From contig JAOAJJ010000018.1 of the NCBI GenBank assembly GCA_026414245.1, forward strand, positions 1 through 11,875: a stretch of DNA of 11,875 bases. Reading direction: 5' to 3'. The notes under the pieces are model-generated. The model saw nothing but the letters and a program-made list of their open reading frames with translations. It did no database searches and was not told where the DNA came from. Positions 7,270 through 11,875 of this stretch are shown in pieces (the stretch's first letter is position 1; every line of letters starts with the position of its first letter). The position numbers and the translations under genes are program-made. The stretch is from Candidatus Bathyarchaeota archaeon. GTDB taxonomy: Archaea > Thermoproteota > Bathyarchaeia > Bathyarchaeales > DTEX01.

Positions 7270-7404
7270 GCTAAGTCGGGTCTAAGCCTTGAGCACTGCC
7301 CGGCCCGTTTAAGCAAAGTCTTTATCGCACGCTGATCTTCAGCCGTTTCGATCAGCGTGCTCCTTGCTTAAACGCGGTGCTCAAAGCCTGCTTCCCGACT
7401 TAGC
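7270..7404. repeat. 135-nt rod-shaped nested inverted repeat; possible structured RNA or MITE
   Basis: Four perfect stems nest in order. Stem A is 11 bp (7270-7280 with 7394-7404), B is 8 bp (7289-7296 with 7377-7384), C is 11 bp (7306-7316 with 7364-7374) and D is 11 bp (7327-7337 with 7350-7360), closed by a 12-base loop (7338-7349). A further 4-bp helix (7284-7287 with 7390-7393) can form between A and B. The connecting loops are asymmetric (8/9, 9/2 and 10/3 bases). It is richer in G+C than the flanking DNA. The upstream TATA-like element and the T6 tract at 7437-7442 would fit a transcribed RNA. The terminal inverted repeats would also fit a small non-autonomous element, though no clear target duplication is visible. 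It does not show SRP RNA, RNase P or tRNA landmarks. Confidence 0.85.
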
Positions 7405-7436
7405 ATATTATTTGTCTTCATATTCTCCTTATAAAA

Positions 7437-7442
7437 TTTTTT
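7437..7442 (+). terminator. T6 tract after the hairpin
   Basis: Six T residues lie 32 bases past the hairpin end and just before the promoter of the next gene. It could stop transcripts coming from the hairpin or from the ligase gene. Confidence 0.35.
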
Positions 7443-7449
7443 GCACAAA

Positions 7450-7457
7450 TTTTTAAG
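7450..7457 (+). promoter_or_regulatory. TATA box TTTTTAAG for the PD-(D/E)XK gene (leaderless)
   Basis: TTTTTAAG occupies positions -33 to -26 relative to the ATG at 7483. This is the normal archaeal distance between TATA box and transcription start, so the transcript probably starts at or next to the ATG. The identical octamer has the same spacing ahead of Kae1. Confidence 0.55.
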
Positions 7458-7482
7458 TTTAAAATCTAAATATTTTTAGAGG

Positions 7483-8136
7483 ATGGCTTTGAAGCTGCCG
7501 GTTGAGCGATTTGAAGAAGATTTGGATCTTATTGTGAATAGGCTTTGTAGTGGTGAGAGTGAGAAAACTTGTCAGCAGATTTTGAGGCTGAGAGATAAGC
7601 TTATTTCTCTCTATAAAAGGAATCTTGTTAAAATTAATCATTCTGTGATGGAGCTTATATGCGCTAAATACCTTATCTTATGCGGATACCATGTTGACGT
7701 GGAATACCCTCTAGACGGGATATCATGCGACATATATGCCTTAAAGGGGCTAGGCAGCTTAATCGTCGAGGTTGAGACCGGATATGTTCCACCGGAACAC
7801 GCTGTAGACCCAGCTATGTATTCTATGGTTAGGGTGACGAGCAAAATCGTTAGGTATAGCAGTTATGCCGAGAAATTCGCTCTGGCAACCCCGCCATACT
7901 ATGTGCTTTATTTTTCACAAGCATTAATTAAGCCGCCAAGATATAGAACGCTGAGCGAAATCAAGGAGATTAAAGCTTTATGCGACCTATATTACAGTAA
8001 TCCACCAGTCACATTAGAGGAGATAAGGAATGCCCGGCTACACGCAATATACATAATTGATGTGGATAAGGGAGTGGTTAAGGAGACAGACCCAAACACT
8101 TATCTGGAGAGGATTCAAGAGATTTACAGTTGGTGA
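7483..8136 (+). CDS. Putative PD-(D/E)XK-fold nuclease-like protein, function unknown
   Basis: This 217-residue soluble protein has an N-terminal helical segment (1-50). It is followed by a block with the pattern of a restriction-endonuclease-like core: a helix with Glu57 (VMELICAKYLILCGY), a strand with CDIYAL (Asp83), then LIVEVETG with Glu96 and Glu98. The Asp...Glu-x-Glu arrangement would be a variant of PD-(D/E)XK in which the usual lysine is replaced by Glu98, which may alter or abolish catalysis. No other motif was recognised. Fold assignment is inference from motif spacing; it could also be an inactive structural member. ATG 7483 is placed for a leaderless transcript by the TATA box. 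The stop codon overlaps the ribosome site of the rhomboid gene that follows, so the two are probably co-expressed. Confidence 0.85.
   Translation: MALKLPVERFEEDLDLIVNRLCSGESEKTCQQILRLRDKLISLYKRNLVKINHSVMELICAKYLILCGYHVDVEYPLDGISCDIYALKGLGSLIVEVETGYVPPEHAVDPAMYSMVRVTSKIVRYSSYAEKFALATPPYYVLYFSQALIKPPRYRTLSEIKEIKALCDLYYSNPPVTLEEIRNARLHAIYIIDVDKGVVKETDPNTYLERIQEIYSW
8132..8136 (+). promoter_or_regulatory. Ribosome binding site GGTGA deciding the rhomboid start
   Basis: GGTGA overlaps the TGA stop of the upstream gene and lies seven bases before the TTG at 8144. It supports that TTG as the true start and implies translational coupling of the two genes. Confidence 0.55.
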
Positions 8137-8143
8137 AAGTATA

Positions 8144-8785
8144 TTGAAGAAAGTCATATTGCTAATTCTACTCTCCATATTCGCAACAATATTCTGCTCA
8201 TATTTTAGCGAAAACCCACTAATTGACGCCCTGTATTTCAGCGGCGAAAACCTTGTAAAAGGATATTTCTGGACCCCGATAACATCCCTTTTTATTCACG
8301 CCGACCTAATGCACCTGGTCGGAAACATCATTTTCCTCTATATTTTCGGAGGCTCTCTGGAGAGGGAGGTGGGGTCCGCTAAAACCATGCTGGCATTCTT
8401 TCTCGGCGGAGCCCTATCCTTCATCCTAAGCCTATACTTCTACGACTACGATGTAAGAATGGTTGGCGCCTCAGCGGCGATCTTTACATTAGCGTCTATA
8501 GTTATGCTCATTAAACCGCTTAAATTCTCCTGGATGTTTTTAATGCCTTTAGGGCTGGTTGCAATATTATACTTCATATATAATCTCTTCGCAGCCTATT
8601 ATTTAGCCGGCAATATCGGCATAGGTTATTGGGGGCATATAATAGGCTTCTTGATAGGGGTGCCTCTCGGGATCTCTTGGAGCCGCGGTAGATGGAAAAT
8701 AAACCTGCTGATAACCTTAGCGCTCCTAATACTCTATTTGTTTGCGGCATCCATCATAATGGGAACATTTCTCAAAATCTCTTAG
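8144..8785 (+). CDS. Rhomboid-family intramembrane serine protease
   Basis: With the TTG start the protein is 213 residues and six or seven hydrophobic segments are visible (about 4-20, 55-75, 81-100, 106-124, 129-150, 165-178, 187-208). It carries the rhomboid landmarks: HADLMHLVGNIIFL with His52, His57 and Asn61 in the second segment, the catalytic serine in VGASAAIF (Ser110), and the catalytic histidine in YWGHIIGFLIG (His165). Rhomboids cut membrane-spanning helices of substrate proteins within the lipid bilayer; the substrate here is unknown. Longer in-frame versions reaching back to 8057 would overlap the upstream coding sequence by 80 bases and replace the clean hydrophobic N-terminus with a charged stretch, so they are disfavoured. 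It forms an operon with the nuclease-like gene. Confidence 0.92.
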   Translation: MKKVILLILLSIFATIFCSYFSENPLIDALYFSGENLVKGYFWTPITSLFIHADLMHLVGNIIFLYIFGGSLEREVGSAKTMLAFFLGGALSFILSLYFYDYDVRMVGASAAIFTLASIVMLIKPLKFSWMFLMPLGLVAILYFIYNLFAAYYLAGNIGIGYWGHIIGFLIGVPLGISWSRGRWKINLLITLALLILYLFAASIIMGTFLKIS

Positions 8786-8792
8786 AGAAGGC

Positions 8793-8806
8793 GTTTTTCC
8801 AAAAAC
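8793..8806 (+). terminator. Candidate terminator after rhomboid gene
   Basis: GTTTTT-CC-AAAAAC is a perfect small inverted repeat with a T5 run, starting seven bases after the rhomboid stop. Either the T run or the repeat may mark transcript ends. Confidence 0.4.
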
Positions 8807-8830
8807 ATTAAGAGCATAACAATATCAACC

Positions 8831-8840
8831 TTAGTATATA
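8831..8840 (+). promoter_or_regulatory. Candidate TATA box for glycosyltransferase
   Basis: The stretch ttagtatata lies about 80 bases before the proposed start. It would give a start site near 8862 and a leader of about 55 bases that includes the G6 run used as a ribosome site. Confidence 0.35.
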
Positions 8841-8904
8841 TGAAATAATCTCAGCAGAATTTAGCGTTATCACGAAGCACATAACCACTTAGAATGCATC
8901 TGAA

Positions 8905-8910
8905 GGGGGG
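8905..8910 (+). promoter_or_regulatory. G-rich ribosome binding site for glycosyltransferase with a non-canonical start
   Basis: A run of six G lies six bases before ATC 8917 and three before ATT 8914. It lies 24 bases before the first canonical start, GTG 8935, which is too far to serve that codon. Confidence 0.45.
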
Positions 8911-8916
8911 ACCATT

Positions 8917-10113
8917 ATCAGAGTTTACTTCGGGGTGTGCGGCCTTGGTTTTGGGCATGCTGGAAGATGTATTCCCATAGCTAATAAGCTCAGGGAGATG
9001 GGCGCTGAAATATTATTCTCAACCTATGAAGACGCCGTAGAATATATTAGGGGAGAAGGCTACCCGGTAGTTGAGTCCCCCTCAATGAACGTTATGGTTA
9101 AGCCGGATGGAACAATAGATTTTAGGCAGACTATTGTCAAACCAGGCCCCTTCCTAGCAGCCTTCATTTTTACTAGGCAGGTTGAGACTGAAATCAGGTT
9201 TCTTAGAGCGTTTAAGCCGGATGTCGTCGTCTCCGATTCACGTGTTTCCCCCCTAATAGCTGCGAGGGCCCTGAATATTCCCGATATATGCATAGTTAAT
9301 CAATTTAAAATAATGATACCTAGAAGGAGGAGGCTTCTTAGGCTTGCGAAGGTCACTGAGACCGGGGGGTTGGCGATAATCGGTAAGATTTGGGTTGGCG
9401 GGGCAACCCCCCTCCTGATCCCTGATTTTCCGCCGCCATACACAATATCGGTTGAAAACCTGAGGATGCCTATGAGATACTATAGGCGCGTAAAATTTAT
9501 CGGTCCAATTCTACCCACCCATCCAGGCGAGCTACCAAGCAAGGAGGAGCTACGTGAAAAGCTTGGTTTCGACAAAGATAAACCGCTGATATTTGCGCCT
9601 ATAAGTGGACCGTTAAGGGAGAGAGCCTACATAGTTGAGGTTTTAAAGGAGGTTTTTAAGAGGTTCCCTGAAGGCTATCAGATCGTGATGTCTACTGGAA
9701 GCCCCGGCAACCCTATACATGCCGCCAGATATAAACGTGATTTCGTGGTTTATAATTGGCTTCCGAATAGATTTGAGTATTTGAAGGCGTCGGATCTAGT
9801 GGTTTCTAGGGCTGGACATGGAACTTTAACTCAAAATATTTATTATGGTAAGCCGATGGTGCTTATACCAACGCCGAGCCACACCGAGCAAATGAATAAT
9901 GCGATAAGGGTTAGGGAGATGGGCGTCGCGGAGATTATAGAGCAAAGCGATGTCTGCGTGAAGACTCTCCTCAACGCCATAGACAAGATTTTATCAGATA
10001 ACAGCTACAGAAGGAACATTGAGGAGATACGAAGCAAGGTTACCGGAATAAACGGGTTAGAAACCGTGGTGGAAACGATTCTAAACGTGATGAAAAATAG
10101 GCTGCGGCATTAA
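8917..10113 (+). CDS. MurG-like GT-B glycosyltransferase (GT28/COG1819 type)
   Basis: Taking ATC 8917 as start gives 398 residues. The N-terminal Rossmann half opens with RVYFGVCGLGFGHAGR, the first strand and G-x-G-H loop of the MurG/GT28 fold. The C-terminal nucleotide-sugar half has SRAGHGTLTQNIYYGKP (Gly300-Thr303) and IPTPSHTEQMNNA, the typical donor-binding segment. Such archaeal enzymes transfer sugars from nucleotide donors to lipids or other acceptors at the cytoplasmic membrane face; donor and acceptor are unknown. The only canonical start, GTG 8935, would cut off the first strand, and a TAG at 8890 closes the frame upstream. Start at ATC 8917 or ATT 8914 is therefore inferred, with G6 as ribosome site. 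A base error in the sequence is an alternative. Its stop overlaps that of the convergent methyltransferase gene. Confidence 0.88.
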   Translation: MRVYFGVCGLGFGHAGRCIPIANKLREMGAEILFSTYEDAVEYIRGEGYPVVESPSMNVMVKPDGTIDFRQTIVKPGPFLAAFIFTRQVETEIRFLRAFKPDVVVSDSRVSPLIAARALNIPDICIVNQFKIMIPRRRRLLRLAKVTETGGLAIIGKIWVGGATPLLIPDFPPPYTISVENLRMPMRYYRRVKFIGPILPTHPGELPSKEELREKLGFDKDKPLIFAPISGPLRERAYIVEVLKEVFKRFPEGYQIVMSTGSPGNPIHAARYKRDFVVYNWLPNRFEYLKASDLVVSRAGHGTLTQNIYYGKPMVLIPTPSHTEQMNNAIRVREMGVAEIIEQSDVCVKTLLNAIDKILSDNSYRRNIEEIRSKVTGINGLETVVETILNVMKNRLRH

Positions 10114-10736
10114 ATCACTATCCCCTTATAATTTAACCCCAGCACATATATTTCAGCACTCCTCTTTCTGCTAGCCTCAGGTCTTATAACCTTCACTTGA
10201 TGGAAATGCTCCTTAACCTCACTTAAAAACTGATTGAATAAATCTCCCTGAAAAACCTTCGTGAAGAAGTTTCCACCTTTCCTAAGCGTATTTAGAGCTA
10301 TGTTCAGCGATATCTCTGCGAGCTCTATTTGCCGCGCATGATCTAGCTCCCAGACCCCGGAAACGTTTGGTGAAACATCAGATATAACGGCGTCCGCCGG
10401 CCTCGGCAAAACAGCTTTAATCTTATTCAATGTTTCAGTATCCCTTATATCGCCGACAATTGTATGAACATTTCCAAAGTTTAATGGCTCTATCTCCTTG
10501 AGGTCCACCCCTAAAACGAAGCCCTCGTCGCCGACCAGTTGCCTAGCGGCTTGAAGCCACCCGCCCGGAGCCGCACCTAAATCGATAACCACATAGCCGC
10601 GTTTTATAAAGCCGTATTTTTTCACCGCTTGTAGGAGCTTATATGCTGCACGCGACCTATAGTCTTCTTCTTTTGCTCTTCTATAGTAGTAGTCTCTTTT
10701 TCTCAGAAGCCATTGATCGGGCAAATTGATGTTCAC
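10110..10736 (-). CDS. rlmE: RlmE/FtsJ-like 23S rRNA (uridine-2'-O-)methyltransferase
   Basis: The 208-residue protein is close to the size of E. coli RrmJ (209). It has RSRAAYKL near the N-terminus, the S-adenosylmethionine loop DLGAAPGGW (52-60), SDVSPN and FTKVFQG. The catalytic K-D-K-E tetrad is complete: Lys33, Asp120, Lys160 and Glu195. The family methylates the 2'-OH of a uridine in the A-loop of 23S rRNA in the 50S subunit; some archaeal relatives act on other RNA, so the exact target is inferred. The start is uncertain by one codon (GTG 10736 or TTG 10739), with no clear ribosome site. It follows the TFE-beta-like gene by about 20 bases on the same strand and is probably its operon partner. 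Confidence 0.93.
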   Translation of the reverse strand: MNINLPDQWLLRKRDYYYRRAKEEDYRSRAAYKLLQAVKKYGFIKRGYVVIDLGAAPGGWLQAARQLVGDEGFVLGVDLKEIEPLNFGNVHTIVGDIRDTETLNKIKAVLPRPADAVISDVSPNVSGVWELDHARQIELAEISLNIALNTLRKGGNFFTKVFQGDLFNQFLSEVKEHFHQVKVIRPEASRKRSAEIYVLGLNYKGIVI

Positions 10737-10755
10737 CAAAAATATGGCGCATATA

Positions 10756-11109
10756 TTAAGGCTGGTCTTCCATAAGTATCCATTGCGTCAGCTTCTCGCA
10801 GTCATTCGGCGAAAACCTTCCACCGGCACCGCATCTCAAGCTTTCTTCACATGGAATGCATGGGCAGTCGATTATCGAGTCTACTGAGACCATTTGGCGC
10901 TTTGGATATAGCCTATATGTCCATCGCCCCCTAGAGATCTCCGGCTTCCGATAAATCAACCCCTTGTTTTCAAGTCTAATCGATATTCTAGACCCCTCCC
11001 TGCTAGTGGCGTTAATCTCACGCCAGAGATCCGACTGCAATATCCCTTTCTCACCGCTCCTCATTATTATCTCAAACGCCTTCTGCTCAAGGTCACTATT
11101 TTTAGGCAT
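10756..11109 (-). CDS. TFE-beta-like transcription factor (winged helix plus Fe-S cysteines, RPC34/RPC39 homologue)
   Basis: This 117-residue protein has an N-terminal winged-helix domain (about 5-70: ILQSDLWREI, SRISIRLENKGLIYR, then a basic wing RGRWTYRLYPKR). The C-terminal segment has Cys82, Cys84, Cys87, Cys93 and Cys104 in CPCIPCEES, RCG and PNDCEKLTQWI. The order C-x2-C, C and P-x2-C followed by L-x-x-W matches the 4Fe-4S region of TFE-beta, the archaeal partner of TFE-alpha that helps open the promoter DNA in RNA polymerase initiation and is homologous to RPC39 of RNA polymerase III. Four of the five cysteines would hold the cluster; the fifth is extra. ATG 11109 has AGGGAG at 11118-11123. 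It heads an operon with the rRNA methyltransferase and diverges from Kae1. Confidence 0.85.
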   Translation of the reverse strand: MPKNSDLEQKAFEIIMRSGEKGILQSDLWREINATSREGSRISIRLENKGLIYRKPEISRGRWTYRLYPKRQMVSVDSIIDCPCIPCEESLRCGAGGRFSPNDCEKLTQWILMEDQP

Positions 11110-11117
11110 AGCTGATT

Positions 11118-11153
11118 CTCCCTAAAACATTGCATCTCCTTAAATAATATTTT
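11118..11153 (-). promoter_or_regulatory. Promoter and ribosome site of the TFE-beta-like operon
   Basis: On the minus strand aaaatattatttaa (11140-11153) is a TATA candidate centred about 38 bases before the ATG at 11109, and AGGGAG (11118-11123) is a ribosome site eight bases from it. The implied leader is only about 12 bases, so the exact start is uncertain. The 139-bp divergent region also holds the Kae1 promoter. Confidence 0.4.
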
Positions 11154-11216
11154 GCCATTCCACAAATATAAAGTATATTGAGCCGATGTTTAAGCAGATA
11201 AATTAAAGGCTGTTAG

Positions 11217-11224
11217 TTTTTAAG
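11217..11224 (+). promoter_or_regulatory. TATA box TTTTTAAG for Kae1 (leaderless)
   Basis: TTTTTAAG covers -32 to -25 relative to the Kae1 ATG and no ribosome site is visible between them. This is the geometry of a leaderless archaeal transcript. Confidence 0.55.
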
Positions 11225-11248
11225 AGACAGTTTCTCCAATAATATCTT

Positions 11249-11875
11249 ATGCGAAGGCTAGAAGGCTACTGCCTAGGCGTCGAAAGTACAGCTGATGATT
11301 TTGGAGTTGGGATAGTCTCGTTCAGCGGAGAGGTGCTCGCTAACGTTAATGATGTTTATATACCGGAGAAGGGAGGTATCCACCCGAGGGAAGCCTCCAA
11401 ACACCATGCTATGGTTGCCGGTAAAGTTATATCCGAAGCATTCAGAAGGGCTGGGATAAAACCGAGGGAAGTCGACGTGATAGCTTTCTCCCAGGGTCCT
11501 GGTTTAGGCCCATGCTTGAGGGTTGGTGCGACTGCTGCGAGAGCCTTGGCATCGTACTTAAATAAGCCTCTAGTTGGAGTTAACCATTGCTTAGCCCACA
11601 TAGAGATAGGTAGGATGGTTGGCGGGGTCAAAGATCCTGTAACGCTCTATGTTTCTGGAGGAAACACTATAGTAGCCGCTTTTGAGGCTAGGAGGTATAG
11701 GGTCTTCGGCGAGACCCTAGATGTTGCTATTGGAAATTGCCTAGACGTTTTTGCCAGGGAAGCTGGCTTAAACCCTGAGATTGGCAAGCCTCTTGGAGCA
11801 GTCGTTGAGGAATTAGCGTCTCGGGGTAAGAGGTTTATTCAACTGCCGTACACTGTTAAGGGAATGGACTTATCT
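11249..11875 (+). CDS. kae1: Kae1/TsaD, tRNA t6A threonylcarbamoyltransferase subunit of KEOPS, 3'-truncated
   Basis: The first 209 codons are present and the gene runs off the window; archaeal Kae1 is usually about 325-350 residues, or longer if fused to the Bud32 kinase. Kae1 transfers the threonylcarbamoyl group to A37 of ANN-decoding tRNAs. Visible marks are LGVESTADDFGVGI (residue 9 on), HPREASKHH (45-53), SQGPGLGPCLRVG, the metal-binding H-x3-H in VNHCLAHIEIG (His113, His117) and YVSGGNT (134-140) of the ASKHA nucleotide fold, then GNCLDVFARE. The usual archaeal AHTFG near the start reads ADDFG here. The third metal ligand and any Bud32 fusion lie beyond the edge. ATG 11249 fits a leaderless transcript from the TTTTTAAG box. 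Confidence 0.95.
   Translation, partial: MRRLEGYCLGVESTADDFGVGIVSFSGEVLANVNDVYIPEKGGIHPREASKHHAMVAGKVISEAFRRAGIKPREVDVIAFSQGPGLGPCLRVGATAARALASYLNKPLVGVNHCLAHIEIGRMVGGVKDPVTLYVSGGNTIVAAFEARRYRVFGETLDVAIGNCLDVFAREAGLNPEIGKPLGAVVEELASRGKRFIQLPYTVKGMDLS

Noticed and set aside
7281..7393. Bulge-helix-bulge splicing site in the hairpin: 3-nt bulge UCU, 4-bp helix AAGC/GCUU and 3-nt bulge CCU on the other strand.
   Set aside because: The canonical archaeal site has each bulge on the 3' side of the central helix. Here both bulges lie on the 5' side, so the polarity is reversed. The inner pair (7288-7386) is also isolated by a one-base bulge.
7270..7404. H/ACA guide RNA, SRP RNA or RNase P RNA as the identity of the hairpin.
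   Set aside because: No ACA box at the 3' side, no kink-turn near the loop, and none of the conserved SRP or RNase P core sequences were visible.
7261..7410. Target-site duplication flanking the hairpin (taatta versus atatta).
   Set aside because: The two flanks are similar only because both are AT-rich; no exact direct repeat abuts the arms.
8057..8143. Longer rhomboid protein starting inside the upstream gene.
   Set aside because: It would overlap the upstream coding sequence by 80 bases and add a charged N-terminus; TTG 8144 has its own ribosome site.

Overview
The window looks like a chromosomal segment of a thermophilic or moderately thermophilic archaeon of the TACK group (Crenarchaeota, Korarchaeota, Bathyarchaeia or Aigarchaeota-like). 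The support is lineage-typical: a Sulfolobus-type zinc-containing ferredoxin, a winged-helix protein with C-terminal cysteines that matches TFE-beta (the archaeal RPC34/RPC39 homologue), an archaeal Kae1, an archaeal ATP-dependent DNA ligase, Shine-Dalgarno-led and apparently leaderless genes side by side, and TATA-box promoters. I cannot place it to species. No tRNA, rRNA, CRISPR array, insertion sequence or phage gene was seen; this is mostly a housekeeping region.

Layout. Bases 1-607 hold the 3' part of an HtrA/Deg serine protease (protease core plus one PDZ domain). Then come an 8-cysteine zinc ferredoxin (674-988, followed by a T-rich terminator) and an Er-VIT/MbfA-like protein, a ferritin-like domain fused to a VIT1 iron transporter (1076-1942). 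A single-chain transketolase follows on the minus strand (2115-3941); its signature residues match animal transketolase rather than the E. coli/yeast type. Divergent from it are a 40-residue zinc-ribbon protein (4193-4315) and a multi-pass membrane protein with a C-terminal zinc ribbon (4422-5309). The replicative/repair-type DNA ligase occupies 5472-7235.

Between the ligase and the next gene lies the most unusual object: a 135-nt rod-like inverted repeat (7270-7404) with four perfect stems of 11, 8, 11 and 11 bp in nested order. A TATA-like element sits at the right distance upstream and a T6 tract downstream, so a structured RNA gene is possible; a small non-autonomous mobile element is the main alternative. 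It is followed by a probable two-gene unit: a PD-(D/E)XK-fold candidate nuclease (7483-8136) and a rhomboid intramembrane protease (TTG start at 8144).

The right part carries a MurG-like GT-B glycosyltransferase that appears to begin at a non-canonical AUC/AUU codon (8917-10113). It is tail-to-tail with a minus-strand information-processing pair: the TFE-beta-like transcription factor (10756-11109) and an RlmE/FtsJ rRNA 2'-O-methyltransferase (10110-10736). Kae1, the t6A-modification subunit of KEOPS, diverges from that pair at 11249 and runs off the window. The RNA-directed functions (general transcription, rRNA methylation, tRNA t6A) thus share one small divergent promoter region.
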